Notes: a model not told the origin generated them from the sequence alone. 64,000 bases of DNA from UBA5158 sp040389045 (GCA_040389045.1 JAZKAT010000013.1:1-64000), one strand, 5' to 3'. Positions 53,101 through 62,648 are shown, counted from the stretch's first letter. Program-made: numbers and translations.

Positions 53101-55089
53101 TTCCTGTTGTTGATAAATATAAAAATCGCCTGCCCCGGTATTCATAAATGCATTCTGAAAACTTTTATAGGCCGACATTAAGTCACTTTTAGAATGAAGA
53201 AGTAATCCTAAACCAAAATATGCCAGAGAGTATTCATATCTGCTTATGCAGTTTCTAAAATCTGGCAATGCAGCCACCGCATCGCCCGATAAAAAATGGG
53301 CTAGGCCGCGATAAGTTTGCGCGACACAGTCGTTATGATTTAAGTCTAGCGCCTGGGTGCATAGGAAAATAGATAAATCATAGCGTTCACTATATAAAGC
53401 TTCAATCGCTTGAAAAACTAAGGAAACCGATTCTTGTGCGGGTAGTGATTTTGTCCGCTCACATAATACCTGGTTATACCAGGCGCTAAAATAATTTTGT
53501 TTATGCATAGCCATTGTTAAGGTGGTTTTATGTGCTTCTGCCGCTTCAAAGAATTCCAGCTTTTTATTAAGCGTCATACAGTCAATGATAAGTTTTACAT
53601 TCAGTGGAGAAATATTTAAACTAGCCATGGCATCCATTAACGCATGTTTTAAGTGCAGTGTCTTCAGAAAAAAATCGCAACGCATGGCATAAGCAGTAGG
53701 CAAATGTGGAAATTCTTTAATTGCCTTGATTAATATTCCCAAACCAAGGTTGGTGTAGTCAGTTTCGAAAAAAATTTCCGCGGCTTTTAATTTAAGTAAA
53801 TAAGGAGTGTATCGGTCTGGTTTTGCTTGCGATTTTTTGTCTGATTTATATAAAACATGCATTGCCAATCTATCAATTTTATCTTGCGAGTAGCCGTGGA
53901 TGAAGGACTGAACATCATCATGAAAACGCGCGGCATAAGCTAAATTATAATTTGCTTCCCGCAGGTTGCTTAATATTAGGTGAATATGGGCTCGCATAGT
54001 GTACAAGTGACTGATGCGATAACTGGTAGTTTGTAATTTCTCATCTTCATACCAGAGCGCTAATGAAAAATATAATAATGCATCAAGATAATTTTTTTTC
54101 GCAAAACATCTATCGGCATTTGACTCATAATTATGGGATAGCTCCGCTGATTTTGTTTTGATTGCCTGTGGGGTTGATTTATTGACATATAAAAATATTG
54201 TTTTGCTTTTTTCCAGTGCGTTAAAGATATAAGATTGATGACCCGTAAAAAAAGAAAAATCTTCGAATTCATATTTTTTAAGCGCTTCCAGGATGTCTGG
54301 CAGCGCCAATGCATCTTCTTTTTTATCAGCAAAAAATATGCCACGTAGCAGTAACGCCCGACTATAGCCAAATTCTTCGATAATATAATTAACTTGGTTA
54401 AAGCAGTGGGATTGTCCTTCCGCTTTCATTTTTTTATCTTTTACCGCTGAGTTTTCCAAATAGTTTAGGTAGGTAAGATAAAATAATGAAATAAAGTCAT
54501 AAGGAAAAGCTTGGTAAGCTTTTTCAAAATAGTAAGCAGCAACCTTAAGAAAGCCATTTTCATAAGCTTTAAATGCGGGATAATATAATTCACAGCTATT
54601 ATTCGTGTAGGATTTATCTAAATCTTCAATTTTTTCTGTTAATAATGGTATGGTTAAATTGGCATAACGCGGTTGAGTGGCTAGGGTGAGACGCAAACGA
54701 TTCTGATACCAGTGCCGGGTTTGCTTTAATTCATTTTTTATATCTTGTATTGTGATAATTACTTCGGCTACGTTATCGTTTTTTTGGGTTCGCGCATAGA
54801 TGGACACTAAAAGTTTGTAAGTCTCTAACATTCTTGGTGCGAGATTGATAACTGTTTCACAATAATCTTTAGCTTCTTTATAGTTCCCCAGTTTTAAATG
54901 CACGCGTGCCAGCGCCAGATAAGCTTCTGGAATACTTTGAAACTCTTCCATGTTAATTAAAGCGGTATAGATCGTGATGGCTTGGTCAGTTTGTCCAATG
55001 GCTGCATAGCCTTCTGCTGCTGTCAGCTGCCGGTCGTAATCTCCATACTTAGGCTCAAACAGCCCGTTTGGTACTTGGTGTGATAGCAT
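50152..55089 (-). CDS. 1645-aa TPR protein with a C-terminal poly(A)-polymerase/CCA-enzyme-like domain
   Basis: Residues about 20-830 are tetratricopeptide-type helical repeats. About 865-880 is a lysine/proline-rich stretch and 885-1190 a low-complexity acidic, Ser/Thr/Pro-rich linker. From about 1215 to 1560 the order of motifs matches class II poly(A) polymerases and CCA enzymes: YIVGGSLTDR (V1230-G1232), then DDHDILT with Asp1273 and Asp1275 as DxD, and VKIDFVHKD with Asp1332 as third carboxylate. ERDSGLFLDRDGNLIDISGY (R1348-D1349) and a divergent helical neck (LRKLFFPGRMVRNYRLLHEF) follow. The three acidic residues are retained, so it may be active; specificity is unknown. Its ribosome site lies in the last codons of putA, so the two are coupled. 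The tail is Pro/Gln-rich. Confidence 0.8.
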   Translation of the reverse strand: MLSHQVPNGLFEPKYGDYDRQLTAAEGYAAIGQTDQAITIYTALINMEEFQSIPEAYLALARVHLKLGNYKEAKDYCETVINLAPRMLETYKLLVSIYARTQKNDNVAEVIITIQDIKNELKQTRHWYQNRLRLTLATQPRYANLTIPLLTEKIEDLDKSYTNNSCELYYPAFKAYENGFLKVAAYYFEKAYQAFPYDFISLFYLTYLNYLENSAVKDKKMKAEGQSHCFNQVNYIIEEFGYSRALLLRGIFFADKKEDALALPDILEALKKYEFEDFSFFTGHQSYIFNALEKSKTIFLYVNKSTPQAIKTKSAELSHNYESNADRCFAKKNYLDALLYFSLALWYEDEKLQTTSYRISHLYTMRAHIHLILSNLREANYNLAYAARFHDDVQSFIHGYSQDKIDRLAMHVLYKSDKKSQAKPDRYTPYLLKLKAAEIFFETDYTNLGLGILIKAIKEFPHLPTAYAMRCDFFLKTLHLKHALMDAMASLNISPLNVKLIIDCMTLNKKLEFFEAAEAHKTTLTMAMHKQNYFSAWYNQVLCERTKSLPAQESVSLVFQAIEALYSERYDLSIFLCTQALDLNHNDCVAQTYRGLAHFLSGDAVAALPDFRNCISRYEYSLAYFGLGLLLHSKSDLMSAYKSFQNAFMNTGAGDFYIYQQQEAIIIDCFKQTSVKYPVTEQDNHFKKGMVYFEDGSFEQAKLFFSTAIWLPESNATYRYYFYRSYCFLNIGLPEAAYQDAKRAIESAKRKKVPEEEIIILKKLFANYCLTPVVNFITQVTNQLSYYNHGIAIHPTKELLLERALYHDEHDNPAAAAADMKASNDLSLKERELLLYDTAEAESEKKPAAVETINTVKAPEGQKAKKKKKPKKKQPGKLSVSNSSEKTTLPVTVEPTIIALPVTIATVKPNITISEIESAFPNPAENITTPDEIVTPAPLALAVTRNAKRRDRRRNKKAEVITATIIEIPDVLNTPKNITPDPAAKNISTQPVPAEIIDLATPTITPLIKTDQEQETVIKAIINDLVTALELIKLAPVPDNTTQEEEKPELSISISTTSLTSAEKSDDEELSPNPGSPLSSAMSQQDLTRSITGTTDTGSELESNFSPRSRLSNASTSLNGNDTYVQPAMELKSVEQIQQEIKQAGNLPTQAEETQPSNDTTFRLNHKAKFFAEPVQFSVEYLLTYMPKKCEFYAVEKEFIDQVLKLEQELALGGLTATDGSPVYFATYIVGGSLTDRVLKQFEANLRAIPNPPAALIDYLNRDMFKRELIVDDHDILTLLALGNISQIATTMGLSQLIRKESVNQEIEGYAPQIEFLSFIDKKADGSSVKIDFVHKDVINIAQEASERDSGLFLDRDGNLIDISGYGLRDLVLSQVRLTIMPTEEYFIEPLKLMHTIHTSTKRHLAIYESEKIKECLWITNQIQASFLNSALRKLFFPGRMVRNYRLLHEFKLFQFLFGPHMSGAMLADNQWIQMHLENSEQQQYPSLLHLHAIFIVSFVMQNILIQSNSIYYNTSTVNIEFQNPNIINACYVNINWLPIFRDVFSACKPEGLVAILEIYINSWKLHKKDLIAHRLQPVQAPPAYHNDHPPQQQIRMTSPQGHTNPPANLHRSQTAPLIFNQRQSNQPPAYQNNGQYCKTKGYRQ

Positions 55090-55095
55090 TTTGCA

Positions 55096-58000
55096 TTAAT
55101 CCTCCTCGTTTAATGAAACCAGCGTGGTATTTCCGCCCGCGGCTGTTGTATTTATAGATACCGCGCGCTCCACACACAACCTTGGTAAATAATGCGGTCC
55201 GCCTGCTTTGGGGCCGGTGCCAGATAATTTCTCGCCCCCAAATGGTTGTACGCCGACGACTGCTCCTATCATATTGCGATTGACATAAATATTGCCCACC
55301 GGCATGCGGTGTTTGATGTGATTAATAGTGGTTTCAATACGGCTATGTATGCCCATGGTCAAACCATAGCCAGTTGCTATCACGTCATCAAGAATTTTAT
55401 CCAAGTCTTTGGCTTTAAAGCGGACCACATGTAACACGGCCCCAAAAACTTCACCAGGTAACAAGCTTAAGTCAGGTATTTCAATTACACAGGGCGCAAA
55501 GTAATACCCATTGAGCTTGGGGTCAAGAGGCATTTGATAAATAATTTTCGCGCTTTGCCGCATGCGCTCTACATGTTTTTGTAACATGGCGAGGGCATCA
55601 GCGTCGATTACCGGCCCAATGTCAGTGGCTAACAAGCTGGGATCGCCTATGCTTAATTCCGCCATGGCGCCTGTTAACATTTCCAATACTCGCGGGGCGA
55701 TATCTTCCTGGAGAAATAATACCCGCAGCGCGGAACAACGTTGACCCGCGCTGTTGAAGGCTGAGTTCATCACATCAAGGACCACTTGTTCCGGCAATGC
55801 CGAGGAATCGACAATCATAACATTCTGACCGCCGGTTTCCGCGACAAAAGGCACAATAGCGCCGCCCCGTGTTGCCAGAGTTTGCTGAATATGTTGCGCA
55901 GTGTCAGTGCCACCCGTAAATAAAATGCCCGCGACGCGCGGGTCTTTCGTTAATTGCGCACCGACGACTTCGCCGCTGCCAGGCAGCAATTGCAAAACAT
56001 CCTTTGGAATTCCCGCTTCGTGCAAAAGCTTGACCGCGCTGGCGGCCACTAAGGGAGTTTGTTCAGCGGGTTTGGCGATGACAACATTGCCTGTTACTAA
56101 TGCCGCGACAATCTGACCGGTGAAAATAGCCAGTGGAAAATTCCAGGGACTGATGCACACCATGACACCGCGTGGATGTAGCGAGAGTTGGTTAGCTTCA
56201 CCCGTGGGGCCCGGTAAAATTTGCGGTTTTAAATCCTGCACCGCACGCGCGGCATAATAACGACAAAAATCGATGGCTTCACGTATTTCATTCATGCAGT
56301 CGATAATTTGTTTGCCACCTTCAAGACTAATTTCTGCAATTAACGCGGGCATATTTTTTTCCAATAAATCCGCCGCACGATTCAAACAATCAGCTCGCGT
56401 AGTGACGGGTGTATTGGCCCAGCTAGCCGTAGCAGCGGTTGCCATTGCCAGCGCTTGTTCTACATCAGCGGCAGTTGCTTCGGTGACAGTGCCGCAAGTT
56501 TCAGTGAGTTTGCTAGGCGAAAAAGCTTTTCTTGGCGTGCTTGCGAAAGGCGTTTTTTTGGCAAGTAAAGGTGTTGCTTCCCACTTGTTTTGCAGCGCGG
56601 CCGCCATCGCTGTTTTCAAGCCCGCGAAAACGATAGGATTGGAAAGATCTAGCCCGCGGGAATTTTTGCGTTCCGGTGCATAAATATCGCGCGGTAAAGG
56701 AATATGCGGATGCGGTTTGCTGATCAACTGGTCTATGCGCGCATGAGGATCGATAATGATTTTATCTATCGGTAAATTTTCATCGGCGATGCGATTGATA
56801 AAAGAAGTGTTGGCGCCATTTTCCAGCAGACGGCGTACCAGGTAACCCAGTAAATCCTTGTGACTGCCCACGGGTGCATAAATACGGCAGGGAATATCTA
56901 AATGTTCTTTACCGACAATTTGATTGTAGAGTGGTTGCCCCATGCCGTGCAGACATTGAAATTCAAAATCTCTGCTAGTACCAGCCAGTTCCAGAATAGC
57001 GCCTACGGAATAAGCATTGTGCGTGCCGAACTGCGGATAAAAACAATCCGGCGCGGCAAACAATTTGCGCGCGCATGCCATGAAAGAAACATCGGTGGAA
57101 TTTTTGCGGGTAAATACGGGATATCCTTCCAGACCTTGCACCTGGCTTAATTTTATTTCGGTGTCCCAGTACGCGCCTTTGATTAATCTGACCATGATGC
57201 GACGCTTATGTTTTCTGGAAAGGTTGGCTAACCAGTCAATAAGCGCAGGGCAGCGTTTTTGATAAGATTGCACCGCCAAACCAAAACCTTCCCAGCCAGT
57301 CAACGCTGGATCGGCAAAGACTTTTTCGAAAATTTTTAATGATAATATCAATCTGTCAGCTTCTTCCGCGTCTACCGTCAAACCAATATTTTTGGCTTTG
57401 GCTTGTTTTGCCAATTCCAATAGTCGTGGCGTTAATTCGTTGAGCACGCGTTCTTCCTGAGTGTATTCATAGCGCGGATGTAACGCGGATAATTTAACGG
57501 AGATGCCAGGATTTTCAATCGGACTTGCTTGCGTAGCGCTGTCGCCGATGGCGCTGATGGCTTTTACATAAGATTGAAAATATTTTTCCGCATCAGCAGC
57601 GGTGCGTGCGGCTTCGCCTAACATATCATAAGAATAGCGATAACCTTTGGCTTCAAATTTTTGCGCGCGTTTTAACGCGGCCTTAATCGTAGTGCCCATG
57701 ACAAATTGTTTGCCGATGATTTTCATGCCTTGCAAAATAATGGGACGTATCACATTGCTGCTGGTGCGGCCCAGCAAGCGTTTTAAAGTTGCGCTTAGGG
57801 TGGTTTCATTAAGATTGATAGGTGCGTAAAGTTTTCCAGTTAACATCAGTGACCAGGTAGCGGCATTCACGAACAGGGAATTATTAGAATTTAAATGTTG
57901 TTCCCAGTCCGCGCTGCCAAGTTTGTCGCTGATGAGACGGTCCACGGTTTCATTATCGGGAATGCGCAGCAACGCTTCCGCCAGGCACATGAGAGCAATG

Positions 58001-58230
58001 CCTTCTTCACTGGATAAATCGTATTGATGCAGGAAACTGTCCAGGCCGCCTTTACGTTTGCTTTTTTTACGCGTAGCGATCACTAGTTTTTCAGCGGTTT
58101 GATGTATGCGTTGCAAAGCGTCTGCTGAAAATTTAGCCAACGGTAATAATTGTTGTAGGCATAGGGTTTCGTCCGCGCGATAGGCCTGGTTAATTGCATC
58201 AAACTCTCCGTTTTGGGTTGTTTCTCTCAT
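55096..58230 (-). CDS. putA: Bifunctional proline dehydrogenase / L-glutamate gamma-semialdehyde dehydrogenase
   Basis: A 1044-aa two-domain enzyme that oxidises proline to glutamate with FAD and then NAD. The FAD-dependent PRODH barrel occupies about residues 180-480 (SVKLSALHPRYEY, VRLIKGAYWDTEIK, FGTHNAYSVG). The aldehyde dehydrogenase domain follows (about 560-1030), with NFPLAIFTGQIVAALVTGN and the catalytic Cys in NSAGQRCSALRVL. It lacks the N-terminal ribbon-helix-helix repressor domain of the 1320-aa enterobacterial PutA, so it should not autoregulate. The ATG at 58230 is divergent from the exonuclease gene. The TPR gene follows 6 bp after the stop. Confidence 0.97.
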   Translation of the reverse strand: MRETTQNGEFDAINQAYRADETLCLQQLLPLAKFSADALQRIHQTAEKLVIATRKKSKRKGGLDSFLHQYDLSSEEGIALMCLAEALLRIPDNETVDRLISDKLGSADWEQHLNSNNSLFVNAATWSLMLTGKLYAPINLNETTLSATLKRLLGRTSSNVIRPIILQGMKIIGKQFVMGTTIKAALKRAQKFEAKGYRYSYDMLGEAARTAADAEKYFQSYVKAISAIGDSATQASPIENPGISVKLSALHPRYEYTQEERVLNELTPRLLELAKQAKAKNIGLTVDAEEADRLILSLKIFEKVFADPALTGWEGFGLAVQSYQKRCPALIDWLANLSRKHKRRIMVRLIKGAYWDTEIKLSQVQGLEGYPVFTRKNSTDVSFMACARKLFAAPDCFYPQFGTHNAYSVGAILELAGTSRDFEFQCLHGMGQPLYNQIVGKEHLDIPCRIYAPVGSHKDLLGYLVRRLLENGANTSFINRIADENLPIDKIIIDPHARIDQLISKPHPHIPLPRDIYAPERKNSRGLDLSNPIVFAGLKTAMAAALQNKWEATPLLAKKTPFASTPRKAFSPSKLTETCGTVTEATAADVEQALAMATAATASWANTPVTTRADCLNRAADLLEKNMPALIAEISLEGGKQIIDCMNEIREAIDFCRYYAARAVQDLKPQILPGPTGEANQLSLHPRGVMVCISPWNFPLAIFTGQIVAALVTGNVVIAKPAEQTPLVAASAVKLLHEAGIPKDVLQLLPGSGEVVGAQLTKDPRVAGILFTGGTDTAQHIQQTLATRGGAIVPFVAETGGQNVMIVDSSALPEQVVLDVMNSAFNSAGQRCSALRVLFLQEDIAPRVLEMLTGAMAELSIGDPSLLATDIGPVIDADALAMLQKHVERMRQSAKIIYQMPLDPKLNGYYFAPCVIEIPDLSLLPGEVFGAVLHVVRFKAKDLDKILDDVIATGYGLTMGIHSRIETTINHIKHRMPVGNIYVNRNMIGAVVGVQPFGGEKLSGTGPKAGGPHYLPRLCVERAVSINTTAAGGNTTLVSLNEED

Positions 58231-58323
58231 GGCGTTTAATTCCGTGTTATTATGCGTTCAGAAGTCATCTTGTTAAATGAAAGCGCTATTTTAGCCGCGC
58301 GGCGTGGAAATTGGGAGTTTAGT

Positions 58324-58935
58324 TTGCTATCGAAACAAAAAAAATTCAATTTGGCCAAACGATTTCGTGGCTTGTTACCCGTAGTGATAGATGTGGAAAC
58401 CTCAGGCTTAGAAGTAGGCTCGAATGCGTTGTTGGAACTGGCTGCAGTGACTTTAAGTCTTGATTCAATGGGAAAAATTTTTCCGCAGCAGACTTTTTCT
58501 TATTTTATTGAACCCTTTCCAGGCGCGGTGCTAGACACAGATGCCCTGGTAATTACCGGTATCGATCCCTTCCAGCCATTACGTTATGCAATTCCCGAGC
58601 GTCAGGCACTGGAGCGGCTGTTTGCCCATATCCGTGAACAATTAGCGGCGACAGGCTGTGTTCGCGCGGTACTGGTGGGCCATAATGCCTGGTTTGATTT
58701 GGCATTTATTTTGGCGGCCATCAAGCGTAATGGGATTATCGACGCGCCTATCCATTCTTTTACGACCTTTGATACGGCGACATTGTCGGCGGTTGCCTTG
58801 GGTGAAACCGTATTAGCGAGATCAGTGCGCGAAGCGGGTTTTGAATTTGATGTCAGCAAAGCGCATTCTGCGGTTTACGATGCGCAACGTACGGCGGATT
58901 TGTTTTGTTATATTGTGAATAATGTTGGGGTTTGA
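58324..58935 (+). CDS. rnt: RNase T-like 3'-5' exonuclease (DEDDh)
   Basis: A DnaQ-fold exonuclease of about 204 aa. RFRGLLPVVIDVETSG carries the first acidic pair (DxE). GHNAWFDLAFI carries the next aspartate and AHSAVYDAQRTADLF the His and Asp of the DEDDh set. The close resemblance to RNase T suggests trimming of tRNA and other stable RNA 3' ends. An ATG at 58252 lacks any ribosome site. The TTG at 58324 has GGGAG six bases upstream and places the RFRG motif near the family's normal distance, so it is preferred. The stop lies 5 bp from the OTU gene stop. Confidence 0.85.
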   Translation: MLSKQKKFNLAKRFRGLLPVVIDVETSGLEVGSNALLELAAVTLSLDSMGKIFPQQTFSYFIEPFPGAVLDTDALVITGIDPFQPLRYAIPERQALERLFAHIREQLAATGCVRAVLVGHNAWFDLAFILAAIKRNGIIDAPIHSFTTFDTATLSAVALGETVLARSVREAGFEFDVSKAHSAVYDAQRTADLFCYIVNNVGV

Positions 58936-58940
58936 CAAAA

Positions 58941-61246
58941 CTAAAAACTTCCGAATTTCTTCCTCTTACGTTCCTCATTTTTTATTTCAGGAAGTGNNNN
59001 NNNNNNNNNNNNNNNNNNNNNNNNNNNNNNNNNNNNNNNNNNNNNNNNNNNNNNNNNNNNNNNNNNNNNNNNNNNNNNNNNNNNNNNNNNNNNNNNTAAA
59101 AACTTCCGAATTTCTTCCTCTTACGTTCCTCATTTTTTATTTCAGGAAGTGGTGGGGTTTTAGAAAATAAAGTTTTAACTAACGGAGTTTTTTGTGTGGA
59201 AACTACAGGCTTAACATCAGCCTGCGATTTTTCCTCCTCTTCTAACCCAGCAAGTTGTGCTTGTAGAATTTGCAAAAAATTCGTGTTGAAATTTGAGCTT
59301 GCAGGATAGCAGGCAATTAATTTTTTCTTAACAACGATAGCTTCAGTCAGTTTTTGGTTTTCTAATAAAATCGCAAGCCAACAATCCAGAGCGTAATATA
59401 ATTTTTCATTTAAATCTCCCAGCATATCATCGTCATCTTCGCTAAAGATGAATCCAATGGCTTTATCGGCATAGTCGATAGCATTCTCGTAAGCAATGAT
59501 ACAGCTTTCCATGTCATTAATTTCATTAATGTCATTAAGATCAAATAAAATTTCAGCTCTGTCCCGGGCGCCTTTGACCGCGTCATCAAAACAATAAGCC
59601 TGTCTAGTAGGCTCAAGGGTTGCAAAGGCATGGTGCCAGGAGAGTAGTTGAATGACGCCATCATTACCGACCAGCGCCGCCCAGTAAAATGGCGTATGAA
59701 AATCATCATTTTCCCGGTCAATTAATTCTACTGTCAATATTTCTTCAAGAGTGTCCCAATCACCACGTAACACCGCTGCATCAATAGAGTTAATATTATT
59801 GTTGTTGATTAATGCTTCTGCTGCTGCAAAAGGCGTGGCAGGGTCGGCGATGGTTGACATTAATTTAAAAGTTTCTTTTTCGGTCTCTAACATTTTTGGT
59901 TGTTGAATAAGTTCAACATGGCCATTTGCTTTTTCATCAGACTCCGAATCTTCGTCATTATAAATTTTATCGTCTTCAGGGTTTGGCGCGTAAATTTTTT
60001 CATAGGTTAATATTGCGAATTGAGTTATGTCTTCCGTGGGAGCAATATCAATCAAAACTTGAATGCCATTAGGGATTTTTTCTGCATCGTGTATCATGGT
60101 TGACTGGTAATGGTTGCGGTTTTCATGAATTATGTACAGATTAGCGACTGGGTCTTGCGCTTTTACAATGATAGGATTGCTTTTATCGCTTGATATTATC
60201 ACCAGACATATTTTCAACTCCGCGACTAACGCGACTATAGTTAAATGGTCACCCCAACTGCTGATAGCCATTTCATTTAAATATTTATTAATATTCTCAT
60301 CAATTGAAAGATTACTATTGGGAGCAGTGGTTTCGCCAAAAAATCCTCGATAAAGATCGCGATTGGTTTCGAGATGTTGAACAGCTAATTGACGTAAAGA
60401 ATAAGGGGTATGTCTGCGATGTCTTTCTGGAAGTAAAGGCCGGTTTAATGCAATTTGATGACTGATAGCGGAAAACTGACAATTGCCATCGTAAGCTACA
60501 TTATAAGGCTTAAACCCCCATTGTTTTGCCACTGTTTTGACGGAATCTTCTTTTGCAAAACATTGCGTATCATTTAATTCATCCAGGCGAGTGAAAATGC
60601 TTTCCGTCTTGGTGTTTTTTATCTCAGGTTGAGTAAAAGCAAATTCAATCTGCTTAATACATTTTTTTATTTTACTTCTACAGTCATCAATATCCGCATT
60701 GTCTTCATAGTTAAAATTTTTAAGTTGTGCCTGGTATGCTATGATGAGTTCATACACAGTTTTGGCTTCAGTATATTGTTTTCTACTATAATAATACTCT
60801 GCTAGATAGCTTGCTCCGGCAATAATGTCATAAATGCAATCGTCTTTTTCGGAGTAGTTTTTCAGTAAAGTATCAATTAAATTAAATTGCCTGCCCACCG
60901 CCGCCCAATAAAAAACATTTTCACCACGTGTGGTGGTCAGAGTTATCTGTTCGGGTTTACTTTTAAGGATAGAAAGCACTTCGTCGCTTCTACCAGCAAA
61001 TGCGGCTGCGTGAATTTCAACTGTTTTATCGTAAAATTTTTGATAAACCGGTGCTTCCGGACTTGTTAAATAAGCAATAATGTCAGGATGATTTATCGCA
61101 AAGTGAAAGGGGTTGTGATCAGCGGTAGAGAAATTGATAACGATAAATTTAGTGATTACTTGGGTTAATTTTTTTAATTCCCCTTGTTCCGTCAGGGTGC
61201 AAACTATTTCCTGCAAAGTATCGAGTTTAGTTGAATGGTTAGGCAT
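58941..61246 (-). CDS. Ankyrin-repeat protein with OTU cysteine protease domain, deubiquitinase-like
   Basis: 716 aa once the 100-N gap is collapsed; the left flank supplies a TAG at 58941-58943 after ...KFGSF. Residues about 30-135 and 470-545 contain ankyrin-type repeats (NHPFHFAINHPDIIAYL, VFYWAAVGRQFNLIDTLL, TPFYWAALVGNDGVIQLL). Between them, residues about 235-385 form an OTU domain: YDGNCQFSAIS with catalytic Cys256 next to Asp253, SSWGDHLTIVALVAEL as the OTU helix, and HENRNHYQS with His379. OTU proteases remove ubiquitin, a eukaryotic substrate, so a translocated effector is likely. The C-terminal part is acidic with a basic end. No secretion signal is readable. Confidence 0.85.
58942..59151. 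other. Assembly gap with duplicated 55-bp flanks
   Basis: 100 N at 58997-59096 between identical 55-bp copies at 58942-58996 and 59097-59151. Collapsing them gives the OTU gene a natural stop five bases from the convergent exonuclease stop. Confidence 0.9.
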
Positions 61247-61455
61247 GCACAGATCTCAACGAAAAGATGCAGTAGGGTAACAGCGTTATGAATAAAAATC
61301 AATCACATACAGGTTAAATGACTTTTATTAAAGTAGGCCCCCGGTAAAACTAATTTAATGTCTGAGATTGTTCAATTTTAATGCTAATATTTTTTAATTA
61401 AATCAACCAGCTATCATTTTTTGATGAGATTTCTCAGCCGCCGGTATTTATTAGG

Positions 61456-61461
61456 TATAAT
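61456..61461 (+). promoter_or_regulatory. Possible -10 element
   Basis: A perfect TATAAT 39 bp before the ATG at 61495. No convincing -35 is visible at 16-18 bp. An AGAGG ribosome site follows. Confidence 0.35.
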
Positions 61462-61494
61462 AATATAAATAAGCACTTCTCAGAGGTTTTACTG

Positions 61495-62442
61495 ATGAAA
61501 AGATTGCTTGAAGGATTGGCGACTCTCGCTATAGCCATCATGATGAATGGGGCATATGCCGCATACGATGGCTTGATTGGAATTCCTGATAAGAATTCTT
61601 CCGCCTCAGCACCGGCGACGCCACCCGTGCAATCAACCTCTACGACTACCACATCGTCTTCGTCAACACCAACATCCACCATGTCAGCTTCCTCGCCAGC
61701 GCCTGCGACCACGACTACGACATCAACATCATCAACACCAACATCGAGCATGTCGTCAACATCGCCCGCGACTACAACTACAACGTCAACAGCCCCAGCG
61801 TCGACCCTGTCGGCAATGTCGCCAGCACCTGCGACCACCACTACCACGTCTACAGCCACCGTGCCAACATCAGGCATGTCAGCAACATCACCAACGCCTG
61901 CGACTAGGACTACCACGACGATTTCAGCGCCACCATCAACTATGCCAATGCCTGCGCCACAAATAGCGCAACCAACACCACCACCACCGCTGCCACCAGG
62001 ACGACCTGTTGCTACACCACCTCCGCAATTAGTACAACCACCCGCGCCGGTTCGACCCATTATGATTGCGCCAGCCGTAATTAAGGTAACCCCTAGAAAA
62101 GTTGTTAAGCCTAAAGTGGTAAAACCTGTCGTAAAACCGGTAACTGGCAATGTTATTCCGGTAATTTCCGCACGCCCAATAAAAACAAAAACAACAGTGA
62201 AGACGGTCACCAAAGCGGTTCCCGCCAAACCTGTAGTGATAAGAGTAGTAGCACCACTACCACCCTATAAGCCCAGACTACATTACTATCGACCCACTAA
62301 AGTGAAGTATAAAGTTTATAAGCCTATACATAGATACTGCATAGTGAAACCCCTGCCCAAACACAGATATCATCCACGGCCCTACAATCATGTACATAGC
62401 AACGGTGATATTTGGCCGCCTTTTGATGGCGTCTGGCCATAA
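61495..62442 (+). CDS. Thr/Ser/Pro-rich exported protein with mucin-like repeats
   Basis: A 315-aa protein with an N-terminal signal peptide (MKRLLEGLATLAIAIMMNG, cleaved near AYAA). Residues about 45-140 are four degenerate repeats of about 22 aa of the TPTSxMSxxSPAPATTTTTST type. A proline-rich stretch (about 150-190) and a Lys/Val/Pro region follow. The last 60 residues are rich in Tyr, His and Lys (KPRLHYYRPTKVKYKVYKP). The composition suits a wall- or surface-spanning stalk, possibly glycosylated. No family is recognised. It precedes the two-partner-secretion exoprotein on the same strand. Confidence 0.8.
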   Translation: MKRLLEGLATLAIAIMMNGAYAAYDGLIGIPDKNSSASAPATPPVQSTSTTTTSSSSTPTSTMSASSPAPATTTTTSTSSTPTSSMSSTSPATTTTTSTAPASTLSAMSPAPATTTTTSTATVPTSGMSATSPTPATRTTTTISAPPSTMPMPAPQIAQPTPPPPLPPGRPVATPPPQLVQPPAPVRPIMIAPAVIKVTPRKVVKPKVVKPVVKPVTGNVIPVISARPIKTKTTVKTVTKAVPAKPVVIRVVAPLPPYKPRLHYYRPTKVKYKVYKPIHRYCIVKPLPKHRYHPRPYNHVHSNGDIWPPFDGVWP

Positions 62443-62648
62443 TTCCTGTAACTCTCTTTACATTTTTCTGTAAGCTTCGGAAAATAATATAAATAATAAA
62501 AGAATTTCCAGGGGGTTTTTTGGGTTAAAAAATGATGAAAAAATATAAATAAATTACTGGCAATTGTACAAAATTAGGACTACGCTAATTTCATTAAGTG
62601 AAAAAAATAATAATAAAAACTTTCCATACATTCGTGGAGGAAGTCCTA

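Noticed and set aside
58252..58323. Upstream ATG extension of the exonuclease gene
   Set aside because: No ribosome site precedes the ATG, and the extra 24 residues do not match the family; the TTG at 58324 has GGGAG.
61247..61494. PmrA-like boxes upstream of the OTU gene
   Set aside because: TTTAA-type motifs are present but spaced about 14 bp apart, not 11, with no matching -10.
61434..62228. 264-codon minus-strand frame rich in Val/Asp/Gly
   Set aside because: It is the antisense of the Thr/Pro-rich repeat region; the plus-strand gene has a signal peptide and ribosome site.
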